A stretch of 64,000 nucleotides of DNA from Candidatus Fermentimicrarchaeum limneticum (GCA_013426015.1 CP058998.1:124001-188000), one strand, 5' to 3'. Counted from the first letter of the stretch, positions 14,670 to 23,649 are shown. Made by a program: numbers and translations. The notes: generated by a model from the sequence alone, not told the origin.

Positions 14670-15818
14670 ATGGAAATATGCATGCTCGACCCGCTCTTCT
14701 ACCCCTACTTTGGCGGCACTGAGAAGGTTGTATACGAGTTCGGCAAGAGGCTTGCGAAGAAGCACGGCATAAGCGTGCTAACGTCGCAGATACCCGGCAC
14801 GTCACCTTACGAGGAGATTGAAGGGATGAAGGTGTACCGAACCCCCTGCATCTACCTGAAGAATCTGCCTTCTTTCATGCCGCCGCCCTACACAATCTCG
14901 CCACTCTTCGTCAGAGACCTGCTGAAGAGGGCGGATGCAGACATCTTTCATATACACTGCAGGTATTTCTACTATCTCGGGACTCTGCTCTCAATAAAAT
15001 ATCTCATGAGGAAAAGGCTCATGCTCACACTGCATAACGCAAAGCCTGAGGGCATATCTTTCATGACGGATAAGTCCGCTGCCCTGTATGATGGAGTATG
15101 GGGGCACCGCATAATGGAGAATTGCAACAGGATAGTTGCTGTGAGCAGATACACAAAGGAGGTCACAGTCCCGCACTACCTCCAGCATAATGCAGAGGTG
15201 GTGTACAACGGAGTTGATGAGAAGCGCTTCAGACCGAGGAAGGACAGTTCCATCAGGGAGAAATTGGGGATTGGTGATGCGCCCCTTCTGCTCACAAACG
15301 GAAGGCTGGTCACGCAGAAAGGCATGTGCTACCTGATAGAGGCTTTCTACATGCTTAAGAAAGATTTCAGGGACGCAAAGCTCATAGTGATAGGGAAAGG
15401 CCCTCTCAGGGATGAGCTGGGCAGCCAGTGCTTCAGGTTAGGGATACAGGATTCTGTCTATTTTGTTACTGGAATACCAGAGGACGAGCTGCCTCTCTAT
15501 TACAACGCTGCGACGCTCTTTGTACTCCCGACTCTGTGGGAGCCCTCAGCTGTTGTCTTATACGAGGCTCTTGCCTCAGGCAAGGCGATAGTCACTACAA
15601 GGGCTGGCGGCAACCCCGAGATAGTCAGCAGCGACTGCGGCATACTGGTACCACCGCGCAACCCCCAGGAGCTATACGACAAGATGAAATTGCTGCTTGA
15701 TGACGGGAGGCTCAGAAGAAGGATGGAGGGCAGTTCAAGAAAGAGGGCGGTGGGGAATTTCACCTGGGATATCGCTGCAAAAAGATATGAGAGTATCTAC
15801 AAGAAAGTCCTTTCATAA
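14670..15818 (+). CDS. GT4-family glycosyltransferase
   Basis: A 382-residue GT-B enzyme. FYPYFGGTEKVVYEFGKRL is the N-terminal glycine loop, VVYNGVDEKRF the interdomain segment, and EPSAVVLYEALASGKAIV the EX7E nucleotide-sugar motif. It probably adds a sugar to a lipid or glycan on the inner face of the membrane; donor and acceptor cannot be read. It follows the beta-CASP gene by eight bases and converges with two further glycosyltransferases. Confidence 0.88.
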   Translation: MEICMLDPLFYPYFGGTEKVVYEFGKRLAKKHGISVLTSQIPGTSPYEEIEGMKVYRTPCIYLKNLPSFMPPPYTISPLFVRDLLKRADADIFHIHCRYFYYLGTLLSIKYLMRKRLMLTLHNAKPEGISFMTDKSAALYDGVWGHRIMENCNRIVAVSRYTKEVTVPHYLQHNAEVVYNGVDEKRFRPRKDSSIREKLGIGDAPLLLTNGRLVTQKGMCYLIEAFYMLKKDFRDAKLIVIGKGPLRDELGSQCFRLGIQDSVYFVTGIPEDELPLYYNAATLFVLPTLWEPSAVVLYEALASGKAIVTTRAGGNPEIVSSDCGILVPPRNPQELYDKMKLLLDDGRLRRRMEGSSRKRAVGNFTWDIAAKRYESIYKKVLS

Positions 15819-16517
15819 TTACTTGTAGAACTTGTATTCGTCTGTTCGACCTTTCTTCAGAATGTAGAGGTCAACATATGCCTTCCAGTAGTGAAGCGTT
15901 TCCCTCACATAGCCCGCTTTCTCGAATCTCCTAGTTGATGTTTTAATCACCACTGACGGGTCGAAAACCACCTTGCCGAGTTTCTTGATCCTGTTTGGGA
16001 ATTCGTTGTCATCCAAAGTCCTAATCCCCTCGTTATACCCCCCCGACTTGATGTATGCATCTTTCCTGAAAGATGAGTTGCATCCATGAAACACTATGAA
16101 GCCAAACAGCTTTGCAAATCTGGCGAAGTAGTCCGTAGTAACCTTGAATATCAATCGGTGTTTCAGTCTACCATCGGATGGGGCGACCGGTCCGCCGACT
16201 GCGATAACCTCCTTATCCTCGAAATGCCTGGCTATTCTTTCAAGCCACTCTGGTGGATAGACTGCATCCCCGTCTGTGCACACAACTATCTCGCCCTTTG
16301 CCTCCTTAGCCCCCCGGTTCCTGGCAAGCGGAACCCCCCGCCTCGGCTCGTCAATAATCCTGCTCTTGTACTTTCTAGCTATCCTCAGGGTACCATCCTT
16401 GCTTCCAGAGTCGACAATCACTATCTCAAAATCCTTGTATGTCTGCTTGCTCAGCGACTTCAGGCATCTTTCTATTACAAGCCCCTCATTCAAGGTTGGT
16501 ATAACGACAGATATCAT
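15819..16517 (-). CDS. GT2-family glycosyltransferase
   Basis: A 232-residue GT-A enzyme. It opens ISVVIPTLNEGLVIERCL, then has IVIVDSGSKDGT and the metal-binding VVCTDGDAVYPPEWL, and a later LDDNEFPNRIKK acidic segment probably holding the catalytic base. There is no clear membrane span. It overlaps the upstream GT4 gene (ATGA) by four bases, so both are expressed together, probably for glycolipid or surface glycan synthesis. Confidence 0.86.
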   Translation of the reverse strand: MISVVIPTLNEGLVIERCLKSLSKQTYKDFEIVIVDSGSKDGTLRIARKYKSRIIDEPRRGVPLARNRGAKEAKGEIVVCTDGDAVYPPEWLERIARHFEDKEVIAVGGPVAPSDGRLKHRLIFKVTTDYFARFAKLFGFIVFHGCNSSFRKDAYIKSGGYNEGIRTLDDNEFPNRIKKLGKVVFDPSVVIKTSTRRFEKAGYVRETLHYWKAYVDLYILKKGRTDEYKFYK

Positions 16518-17656
16518 AGAACCATCTTTTCATACAGTTTCGCCATTTTCATCGCACAGTTCTCATCCGAGAATTCCTCCGCGCTCTTCCTGGCGTTTTC
16601 CTTCATCTCGCCGCCTTTCTTCAGTGCCTTTATAATCTTCTCCGCGCACTCCTCAGGGTCATCAGCGTTGAACTTATAACCGTTGTAACCCTCCCTTATA
16701 ATCTCCTTAAGGGCAAGATAATCGGCTCCCACGACGGGTTTGCCTGCAGCCATCGCCTCCTGGACGACAATCCCCTGTGTCTCGAATTTAGATGGGATGA
16801 CAAAAACATCAGCAGCAGCATAGACAAGCGGCATCCTATCCAGCGGGATCACCTGATTTATGAAGTAGAACCACTTCCCTACGCCTGTCTTGCTGACAAG
16901 CTTCTTGTAATAGTCAAGAGCCGGACCCTCCCCAACAATAACAAATCTGGCGTCAGAGAACTCCTCCAGCACAAGAAGGGATGATTTTATCAGCACATCC
17001 AAGTTCTTCTCAAGGACCAGCCTGCCGACATTCAGAATTACTCTGTTCTTCTCCATGCCCCATTCTTTTTTCATAAAGCTTCCGTCATTATTCGGGTTTA
17101 ACTTCTTTGTATCAATCCCTGTTGGAATTACGTATATCCCAGTGAGACCTCTCTCCTCAAGCATCTCCTTTATAACCACGCTGGGTGTCACAACCGCATC
17201 GCATTGCTTGTAATACCACTCCAGATACCTCCAGGCGAACCTTTCCATCATGTCCTTGACAACCTTGGAGTTGGATATGTAGTGGGTTGCCTGAGTAACA
17301 AGAGTATGAAACGTGCTAATGAGAGGTAACTTGTTGGCCTTCGCGGCCTCAACAGCAGCAAGCCCCATAGTAGCCATGCCGTGTGAATGAATAAGCTGTA
17401 TCCCCAGCTCCTTCACCTTTGTCTGCGAAGTGAAGGGGAACAGGGCTATCCTGTACATGGGGTACGGCTTGAACGGAGTGGAGGTATAATAGAAGACCTT
17501 TGGATCCCTGTTCTCCCTCTTGGTCTTCCTATCCCCGGCGGCGAAGATGTATATCTCATGTCCCATATCCTCAAGAGCCCTCTTGAAGGTGAGGATTGAG
17601 GTGACCACGCCGTCCTTGTTGGGCAGGTACGTCTCGGTATAATACGCAATCTTCAT
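16514..17656 (-). CDS. GT4-family glycosyltransferase, diacylglycerol-glycosyltransferase-like
   Basis: A 380-residue GT-B protein. IAYYTETYLPNKDGVVTSIL and IHSHGMATMGLAAVEAAK are typical of the branch that includes 1,2-diacylglycerol 3-glucosyltransferases, and PSKFETQGIVVQEAMAAGKPV is the EX7E motif. It may glycosylate an archaeal membrane lipid, but that is inference from subfamily resemblance. First gene of a two-gene minus-strand operon with the GT2 gene. Confidence 0.85.
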   Translation of the reverse strand: MKIAYYTETYLPNKDGVVTSILTFKRALEDMGHEIYIFAAGDRKTKRENRDPKVFYYTSTPFKPYPMYRIALFPFTSQTKVKELGIQLIHSHGMATMGLAAVEAAKANKLPLISTFHTLVTQATHYISNSKVVKDMMERFAWRYLEWYYKQCDAVVTPSVVIKEMLEERGLTGIYVIPTGIDTKKLNPNNDGSFMKKEWGMEKNRVILNVGRLVLEKNLDVLIKSSLLVLEEFSDARFVIVGEGPALDYYKKLVSKTGVGKWFYFINQVIPLDRMPLVYAAADVFVIPSKFETQGIVVQEAMAAGKPVVGADYLALKEIIREGYNGYKFNADDPEECAEKIIKALKKGGEMKENARKSAEEFSDENCAMKMAKLYEKMVL

Positions 17657-17704
17657 ATTCTGCAGTATTACCTTTTGGGGTATTTATTCGTTTCACTCCC
17701 GCTG

Positions 17705-17720
17705 GCTTTGCACATAAATT
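17705..17720 (+). repeat. Left arm of perfect 16-nt inverted repeat
   Basis: gctttgcacataaatt here is the exact reverse complement of 17885-17900. The arms enclose 164 bp that hold the third copy of the 17-nt element, a TATA box and a GC hairpin. The right arm overlaps the first possible start codon of the next gene. Confidence 0.9.
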
Positions 17721-17742
17721 CGTAAAATCTAGTTTTTATAAC

Positions 17743-17759
17743 TTTCACTGGAAAGTTAC
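17743..17759 (+). promoter_or_regulatory. 17-nt upstream element, copy 3
   Basis: Identical to 8735-8751 (tttcactggaaagttac). Here the flanks extend it to a perfect dyad, AACTTTC-actg-GAAAGTT (17740-17757). It lies 14 bases before TTTATAAA, close to the 12-base spacing at 8.74 kb, which suggests a functional promoter element rather than a chance match. Confidence 0.6.
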
Positions 17760-17773
17760 TCCCATTACAGAGG

Positions 17774-17781
17774 TTTATAAA
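17774..17781 (+). promoter_or_regulatory. TATA box after upstream element
   Basis: TTTATAAA within aggtttataaagag is a good archaeal TATA box. It predicts a start near 17803, giving either a leader of about 90 nt for the next CDS or a separate small RNA. Confidence 0.5.
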
Positions 17782-17847
17782 GAGAAAAATCGACGGTTTA
17801 TCATGCTTATTTCAAAGACTCTTAAATGTAAGGTTTTCAGCCCAGAA

Positions 17848-17875
17848 CCGCCGATGACTGAGCAGATGAGGGCGG
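17848..17875 (+). other. Hairpin with duplicated GATGA loop
   Basis: CCGCC (17848-17852) pairs perfectly with GGCGG (17871-17875). The 18-nt loop contains GATGA twice with CTGA between them, resembling D'/C' boxes of C/D RNAs, but I cannot place outer C and D boxes. It is either part of a small RNA or a 5'-leader structure for the following gene. Confidence 0.35.
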
Positions 17876-17884
17876 AAGCACGTT

Positions 17885-17900
17885 AATTTATGTGCAAAGC
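17885..17900 (-). repeat. Right arm of perfect 16-nt inverted repeat
   Basis: aatttatgtgcaaagc, the reverse complement of 17705-17720. It contains the ATG at 17890. Confidence 0.9.
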
Positions 17901-19353
17901 AACTCCCGCTTCAAGAAGGATTTTAAACTCCAAAATGCAGAATTTAAGCATGCCAGTAACCAAAAGGGCTGAGACTGAATCTGGATTTATGGCGCCGGTA
18001 GTGGAGCCGTTTTCAAAGGTTGCCAAAAGGGTTGACGAGAAGCAGACCTTCGCTGACATCGCTTTATCGCTTGTAAGAATAACCGACCTGAATAACGACT
18101 TGGGCAAGCTGAAAGAGGTTAGGGACAAAGAGCTTCAGAATATTGCCAAACAACTGCGCGAAGCTGCAAAAAAGGTCGGCACTCCTGAGTTCCAGAGAGA
18201 TATCGACATTTTCACTGAACATCTGAAAGAGAACAACCCTCTCCTCAAAAGCTTTGTGAGTGGAAACTTGGAATCAATACAGAACTTCCTCAGAAAGAAC
18301 GGCTATTTCTTCGAGGCTTTCCCTCTGGAATCCAATAAAGACGGATATGTGAAATTCGCCTATGCACACGGAGAGGAGAATGATAAGCTTAGGGAAGTGA
18401 CCAATGAGGCAGGCGTTAGGGTAACGAAGAGAGTCTACGATATATACGGAACGACTTTCCCATCCTCGTATCTCGCAATAATACCACACCTGATAAGGAA
18501 GGATGAGCATGAAGTAGTCTCACTCATCCACCAGCAGGAGCTGGATGTTCTCAAGGATAAGCTCACCCATGTGAAGAAAGTAAGCGAGGGCGGAAAACCG
18601 GATTACGAAAAGCTGTTCTCCGGCCACTTCTTCACAGATGGGCGCGACGTGCTTCCCAAAGAAGTCTACAAAAAACTTGATTCCAAACTCGTTGAGGAGG
18701 GCTTGAAGAACCTCTTTGCCAGCAATGAGAATTACAGTGAGCAGAAGGTTATAGACTTTGCGAATAAAATAAGGGAGACAACCGGGCATGACGACAAGTT
18801 CCTTGAAGTGAAACTCCTGACGCTGAGAATGCTCTTCAAAGCATCCCAAACATACGATTTCAACTCGCAGGAATCCGTAGACTCATTCAAAAATGCATTT
18901 ACGGAAATGCACAAGGTTCATGAGGGAAGACACTCCAAGAATAAGGCATGGGGCATAGAGATAAGTGCAGCAGATGACGAGAGAACGGCATATCTTGATA
19001 TGATAAACAGCAACCAGCATAAACTGACCGGGATACCTTTCCTCACGCTTTCAATGAATCTAACTGGATACGCAAGCGCAATGGAGGAAAAACCCCAGAG
19101 ACAGACCTACGCTCATCCATCTATTGCAGAGTCAAAGAATTTCATAGAATGCCATCAGAAAGCAGGCTGGGATATAACTGTGGACATGGCGAGACAGGCA
19201 GCGGAGATGTGCGGGATAAAGGGGTATCCTGAAAAATATCTGACCGACGGAGACAAGCAGTCAATCCTTTCTCTTGGAAGGCTTGATGAGGGTGAGATAA
19301 AGGGCATTGCCCTCTCGCTTGAATCATCCCTCCTATACTCGCATAAGCTCTAA
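17890..19353 (+). CDS. Unknown protein with HExxH motif (putative metallopeptidase)
   Basis: A 487-residue, mostly helical, soluble protein that I cannot assign to a family. It carries one HExxH motif, VHEGRHSKNK (H344, E345, H348), followed 16 residues later by DDERTAYLDM, whose E364 could be a third zinc ligand as in gluzincins. There is no signal peptide or membrane span. The start is uncertain: the ATG at 17890 lies inside an inverted-repeat arm, and ATGs at 17935 and 17950 are alternatives. Its last four bases overlap the stop of the convergent DUF2070 gene. Confidence 0.6.
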   Translation: MCKATPASRRILNSKMQNLSMPVTKRAETESGFMAPVVEPFSKVAKRVDEKQTFADIALSLVRITDLNNDLGKLKEVRDKELQNIAKQLREAAKKVGTPEFQRDIDIFTEHLKENNPLLKSFVSGNLESIQNFLRKNGYFFEAFPLESNKDGYVKFAYAHGEENDKLREVTNEAGVRVTKRVYDIYGTTFPSSYLAIIPHLIRKDEHEVVSLIHQQELDVLKDKLTHVKKVSEGGKPDYEKLFSGHFFTDGRDVLPKEVYKKLDSKLVEEGLKNLFASNENYSEQKVIDFANKIRETTGHDDKFLEVKLLTLRMLFKASQTYDFNSQESVDSFKNAFTEMHKVHEGRHSKNKAWGIEISAADDERTAYLDMINSNQHKLTGIPFLTLSMNLTGYASAMEEKPQRQTYAHPSIAESKNFIECHQKAGWDITVDMARQAAEMCGIKGYPEKYLTDGDKQSILSLGRLDEGEIKGIALSLESSLLYSHKL

Positions 19354-21215
19354 ATTTTGGTTATCGCCCACAGCGCAAACAAAGCAGCACTGAGGAACAG
19401 CAGGGGGGCGATTATCCTCATAACAGCAACAATCGAGTTTACAGTCCCTATGAGCTGCTGGGACTGGCTCACACCGAAAACCCTGACCCCCTCGACCTTT
19501 TCAACTTTCATATCCGCCTCAACTGCCTCCACGTTCTTGGCTGCCCTCGCCACGCATTGGCATGCCCTTCTTAGAATCTCGTTGCTGTTCTTTCTCCCGA
19601 TTGGGTTTAAGACTCCCCCAACAACATTGGTGCTGTGCGAGTCGGTGGTCATGACCTCGCACCTTACTCCCATTTCCTTCACTGCGCTTATCAAATCCTT
19701 CCTGGTGCTCGGCAGTATGCCGTTGCCGTCAAACAGTATGAACGCAAATTTATCTCCGTTAAACTCAAACAGTGCAACCTTCATCCCGTCCCTGCCTACT
19801 CCGGACTCCTTCCCCAAATCGATTAGTGAGTCGACTGCTACGCCAAGCTTAATCGGCTTATCCTTCTTCCTTTTCTCAGCAGCTTTCCTCACAGCTTCCA
19901 TGTACTCGAAGCTGATAGGATCGCCTGCCTCCACCCTAGTTATCTCCCCTGTCTCTGCGTTATGCGCGTCTGCAATCATCGCCTCCTCAAGTCCGCTTGC
20001 TATTGCTTGATTCCTGTAAGCAAGCCCAAGGGAGAAGTCCACGTCCTCAGTAGTCCTGGGTGCCCTCGTCAAAGCCAGAAATCCCTTGTTGTTCACCACC
20101 AGGCTGTGCACCTTGCAGGTCTCGTGCTTCGCAAGCGTTATGCTTCCAACTGCTTTGCTGAAGCGCATCTCCTTCAACATGTCGCGAGTCCTCTCTATGA
20201 ACTTCACAACCTCTTCAGATGAGACGGGATTGAAGTCGTGCGTCGCAGTCCCGTGGAAAACCATGACTTCGGCATCCGTTGCCTCATTCACCGCATTAGA
20301 GAGCAGGTAGGGGAACTCGCTTCCACCCAGATTGCCGAAAGGACCGAAATGGATGTAGGGTATCAGGAAGATGCATTTCAGCTTTCCTTTTGCCTTGAAA
20401 GCCATCACGCCTAGCAGAGTGTCGATGTTCACGCCGACTTCCTCAAGCAGGTCCTCAATCTTCTTTGACCTCTCAAACCACTGCGCGAGGAACAAACTTA
20501 CAGCCTCAATGCTCGAAACGCCAAATGCTCTCTTCATAGGTGCGTTCACGAGCCAGAACATCACGTACACGGCAACCAAGAAGATCGAGGATGCAAAGTA
20601 CAGCTTCAGGAGAACCAGCTCAGGCGCCGCTTGAGCGGATATCGGGCCGTAGGCGAGGAAGAAAACTATGTTCAGCGTTGGCTGGACAACCCCGAAGAGC
20701 AGTGAGCTCCTTCTTATGCTGAAAAGTATGTACGCAACCGAAAACCACAGCGCGAAGACCAGCGCGTTTCCGACAAGAATAACATTGAAGCTGTTCACAA
20801 TTGTAACGCCGCTGGTCTGAATCAGCCTTGCAGCAATGTAGAAGATTGAGTAGATGATCGATGATATGAAGGAGAGGAAAAGTGTCTTCTTGAGGCTTAT
20901 CCTCCTCTTCATGAGGACGCATATTGCTGATGAGAGAACCGCAGGCACCCCCACGATGAATATCCCCTCTCCTCCGCCCCTGGCTATCGAAGAAACAAGC
21001 TCGCCCCCTGTGACAAGATTCGCCAAGGTTCCAATTAAAAATGATAAGACCACGATAAAGATGAATATCCTGAACGATGAAGGTAAGCTTCCTGAGAGAA
21101 AGCGAGTTAGCTCTACTGCCTTCCCGGTAGAGTCCTGCAACACTTCACCTGCTTGTCCTCGCCCTGCCGTTCCGGTGAGCGATGGAATGGCTTCTGACTG
21201 CACCCTTAACTCCAC
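19350..21215 (-). CDS. DUF2070 family membrane protein
   Basis: A 621-residue archaeal membrane protein. About seven spans lie between residues 50 and 235, then a soluble region with IPYIHFGPFGNLGGSEFP and a VFHGTATHDFNPVS segment characteristic of the family, and a final C-terminal span (IIAPLLFLSAALFALWAI). The family is conserved in archaea but has no established function. The N-terminus may be shorter: the first residues overlap a small upstream frame, and a GTG about 25 codons downstream is a possible start. Confidence 0.8.
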   Translation of the reverse strand: MELRVQSEAIPSLTGTAGRGQAGEVLQDSTGKAVELTRFLSGSLPSSFRIFIFIVVLSFLIGTLANLVTGGELVSSIARGGGEGIFIVGVPAVLSSAICVLMKRRISLKKTLFLSFISSIIYSIFYIAARLIQTSGVTIVNSFNVILVGNALVFALWFSVAYILFSIRRSSLLFGVVQPTLNIVFFLAYGPISAQAAPELVLLKLYFASSIFLVAVYVMFWLVNAPMKRAFGVSSIEAVSLFLAQWFERSKKIEDLLEEVGVNIDTLLGVMAFKAKGKLKCIFLIPYIHFGPFGNLGGSEFPYLLSNAVNEATDAEVMVFHGTATHDFNPVSSEEVVKFIERTRDMLKEMRFSKAVGSITLAKHETCKVHSLVVNNKGFLALTRAPRTTEDVDFSLGLAYRNQAIASGLEEAMIADAHNAETGEITRVEAGDPISFEYMEAVRKAAEKRKKDKPIKLGVAVDSLIDLGKESGVGRDGMKVALFEFNGDKFAFILFDGNGILPSTRKDLISAVKEMGVRCEVMTTDSHSTNVVGGVLNPIGRKNSNEILRRACQCVARAAKNVEAVEADMKVEKVEGVRVFGVSQSQQLIGTVNSIVAVMRIIAPLLFLSAALFALWAITKI

Positions 21216-21369
21216 TCTCCTTTACCGTCCTGTCAAGGCAGTAGACATTCGAGATGAATTCCCTGGCAACCTCCTTGAAGCTCTTCTTCCTCTCCTGTGC
21301 TATCTTCATCAGCTCCAGAGTTATGAATCTCATCTCGGAGTTTATGGATGCTATCTCTTCATCATGCAT
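21145..21369 (-). CDS. Small helical protein upstream of DUF2070
   Basis: A 74-residue frame starting MHDEEIASINSEMRFITLE, with a regular amphipathic pattern (LMKIAQERKKSFKEVAREFI) for its first 50 residues that looks like a genuine protein. The last 20 residues are irregular and overlap the annotated N-terminus of the DUF2070 gene by 71 bases, so either this gene or the DUF2070 start needs trimming. It is divergent from NMD3. No family recognised. Confidence 0.5.
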   Translation of the reverse strand: MHDEEIASINSEMRFITLELMKIAQERKKSFKEVAREFISNVYCLDRTVKESGVKGAVRSHSIAHRNGRARTSR

Positions 21370-21422
21370 GATTCCCTTTTATCTACTAAAAATTATAAGC
21401 TTTCTCCTGCATCAATTCTCGC

Positions 21423-22052
21423 ATGGAGAAAATATGCCCTAGATGCGGTGTTCTAAGCGGCAGGAAGAGGTTCATAGGTGACTTCTGCGAGGATTGCTAC
21501 TTGGAGATGATAGGAATTGATCTCCCCGCGCAGATAGAGCTGCCCTTCTGCGAGGTGTGCGACAGGGTTAAGCTTGCAAAATGGCAGAAGCTTGACAAAA
21601 ATGCTCTTGAGAAGTTTGTCAAAAAGAATGTTAAAGGCAGATACGACAGCTTTCATATAACTCACCTCGAAGACAATGCATACGAAGTTGTTTTTCTTCT
21701 GAGCAAAGATTCAAACTACTTAGAAGTGAGAAGAAAGTTCTCCCTTAAGAAGGTGAAAACAAAATGCGACGACTGTCGCAGGGCAACCTCCGGCTATTAT
21801 GAAGCAATACTCCAGATACGCGGGAAGAAAGCGGAGAGATGGTCCCAAAAGATTCTGAAGGAGCTTCAGCACAGGACGTTCGTGAGCAAATACGCCGAGC
21901 TCGCTGAGGGAATCGACATGTACGTCGGTTCAAAAAAAGCAGTTTCAGAAACTCTTGGAATCCTGAAACTCACGCCCAAGGTGTCGGATAAGCTGTACGG
22001 AGTGAAGGATGGGAAGAGAGTGTACAGAACGACATACTGCGTGAGGGTCTGA
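21423..22052 (+). CDS. nmd3: NMD3-like ribosome/RNA-binding protein
   Basis: A 209-residue archaeal homologue of the N-terminal half of eukaryotic NMD3, the 60S export adaptor. Cysteine pairs at CPRCG, FCEDC, FCEVC and CDDC form the zinc-binding part, and YYEAILQIRGKKAERW with the YVGSKKAVSETLGIL segment is characteristic. In archaea, without a nucleus, it presumably acts in late large-subunit maturation. Start ATG at 21423. Confidence 0.88.
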   Translation: MEKICPRCGVLSGRKRFIGDFCEDCYLEMIGIDLPAQIELPFCEVCDRVKLAKWQKLDKNALEKFVKKNVKGRYDSFHITHLEDNAYEVVFLLSKDSNYLEVRRKFSLKKVKTKCDDCRRATSGYYEAILQIRGKKAERWSQKILKELQHRTFVSKYAELAEGIDMYVGSKKAVSETLGILKLTPKVSDKLYGVKDGKRVYRTTYCVRV

Positions 22053-22053
22053 A

Positions 22054-22464
22054 CTACTTTACAACGCTGAACTTGAAACCGTAGTGTATCAACCCCTCCT
22101 TTCCGTCTTCCTGAATCTTCCTGAAAACCATCTGGACCAGAGTGCCTATCTTCACATCAGTTATGTCCGAGTCCACTATCTGGGCAGTCAGCCTCGGCCC
22201 TTCCTCAAGCTCAACAATCGCCATGGTATAAGGAGTTTCAAGCTCAAAACCACTGGGGGGTGAATGTATAACTGTATAGGAATACACCTTTCCCCTCCCG
22301 CAGAATTTCAGATCCCTCATCTTGCCTCTTCTCCTGCACTTGGGGCATATCTTCCTGACTGGGAAATACTTAGTCTTGCAGCTCTCGCATTCGCTTCCGA
22401 TCAAACCGTACCTCTCTGGAATCCTTCTCCACGTCATTGGCAGACCCATGGTAACTGACGACAT
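22054..22464 (-). CDS. DUF35 OB-fold zinc-ribbon protein of the HMG-CoA synthase/thiolase complex
   Basis: A 136-residue acyl-CoA-associated scaffold. Zinc ribbon cysteines are CESCKTKYFPVRKICPKC, followed by an OB fold (KVYSYTVIHSPPSGFELE). In methanogenic archaea a DUF35 protein holds thiolase and HMG-CoA synthase together and channels acetoacetyl-CoA. Here it is the last gene of the operon that encodes exactly those two enzymes, which strongly supports the same role. Confidence 0.9.
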   Translation of the reverse strand: MSSVTMGLPMTWRRIPERYGLIGSECESCKTKYFPVRKICPKCRRRGKMRDLKFCGRGKVYSYTVIHSPPSGFELETPYTMAIVELEEGPRLTAQIVDSDITDVKIGTLVQMVFRKIQEDGKEGLIHYGFKFSVVK

Positions 22465-22476
22465 AATCTCACCTAT

Positions 22477-23640
22477 CTAATCCGCCCTCTTCATTATGTG
22501 GATTACGCATGTGGCGCCACTTCCTCCAACATTGTGCGTCATACCAATCTCCGCTCCCTTAACCTGCCTCTCCTTCGCCTCTCCCCTAAGCTGCCAGGTT
22601 ATCTCAACAGCCTGCTTCACCCCTGTTGCACCGACAGGATGCCCGCATCCCTTCAATCCACCGCTGGTGTTTATCGGTATCCTGCCGTCAAGCGCAGTCT
22701 CCCCATCCTCTATGGCTTTCCCTCCTTTCCCCTTCTTGAAAAATCCCAAATCCTCATATGCGATTATTTCTGCTATTGTGAAGCAATCATGAACCTCGCA
22801 GACATCGATGTCATTAGGCTTCACCTTTGCCATGCCATACGCATTCCTAGCTGCCACAACCGTTGCATTGAGTGTTGTGAGGGATTTTCTGTGGTGAAGC
22901 GCAAGGGTGTCGCTTGCTTGGCTGCTGGCAACTATCTCAACCGGCACGTCCGTGTACTCCCTGGCTTTATCGAGCGGCGCGAGTATTATCGCCGCAGCCC
23001 CGTCGGTTATCGGGCTGCAGTCGTACAGCTTCAGAGGGTCCGCCACCTTCTTCGACTTCATGACATCCCTCAGAGTTATCTGGTTCTGGAAGTGAGCATA
23101 CGGGTTCTTGGACGCGTTTGCATGGTTCTTAACTGCAACCATCGCCATCTGCTCCTCTGTTGTCCCGAACTCGTGCATGTGCCTCCTAGCCATAAAAGCA
23201 TACAAGGCAGGGAATGTCGCCCCCATGAAAAGCTCCCACTCCTGGTCGCCTGCCCCTCCCAGAGCAACAGCGGCTTCTCCCACGGGAACGTCAGTCATCT
23301 TCTCCACACCGCCAACCACTACGTTACTGTGCAACCCGCTTGCAACTGCCAGATATCCTGTCCTGAGCGCGACTCCACCTGATGCGCACGCAGCCTCGAC
23401 TCTTGTGGCAGGGATGGGGTTTAGGCCCATGTAGTCCGCGATAAGCGCAGTTATGTGCTCCTGTCCTATCAGCCTGCCGGCAGCCATAGTCCCTCCGTAT
23501 ATTGCGTCTATCTCCTTCCCCGACATGTTGGCATCGTCAATTGCCTTGACTCCTGCCTCAGCTATCATATCCCTGAAACCTCTCTCCCACTCCTCCCCGA
23601 ACTTCGTCATTGCCGCTCCAACTATCGCAACCCTCCTCAT
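22477..23640 (-). CDS. Archaeal acetyl-CoA C-acetyltransferase (thiolase)
   Basis: A 387-residue thiolase. The nucleophilic cysteine is in [15 protein letters not shown], later motifs are [11 protein letters not shown] and [13 protein letters not shown]. It condenses two acetyl-CoA to acetoacetyl-CoA, the first step of the mevalonate pathway. I chose the ATG at 23640, which has a GGTGA eight bases upstream, over the GTG at 23649. It sits between HMG-CoA synthase and the DUF35 scaffold in one minus-strand operon. Confidence 0.92.
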   Translation of the reverse strand: MRRVAIVGAAMTKFGEEWERGFRDMIAEAGVKAIDDANMSGKEIDAIYGGTMAAGRLIGQEHITALIADYMGLNPIPATRVEAACASGGVALRTGYLAVASGLHSNVVVGGVEKMTDVPVGEAAVALGGAGDQEWELFMGATFPALYAFMARRHMHEFGTTEEQMAMVAVKNHANASKNPYAHFQNQITLRDVMKSKKVADPLKLYDCSPITDGAAAIILAPLDKAREYTDVPVEIVASSQASDTLALHHRKSLTTLNATVVAARNAYGMAKVKPNDIDVCEVHDCFTIAEIIAYEDLGFFKKGKGGKAIEDGETALDGRIPINTSGGLKGCGHPVGATGVKQAVEITWQLRGEAKERQVKGAEIGMTHNVGGSGATCVIHIMKRAD

Positions 23641-23649
23641 GAGACTCAC

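Noticed and set aside
17848-17875. C/D-box guide RNA based on GATGA and CTGA strings.
   Set aside because: Only inner-type boxes are visible; outer C and D boxes at the required spacing are missing, so it is listed only as a hairpin.
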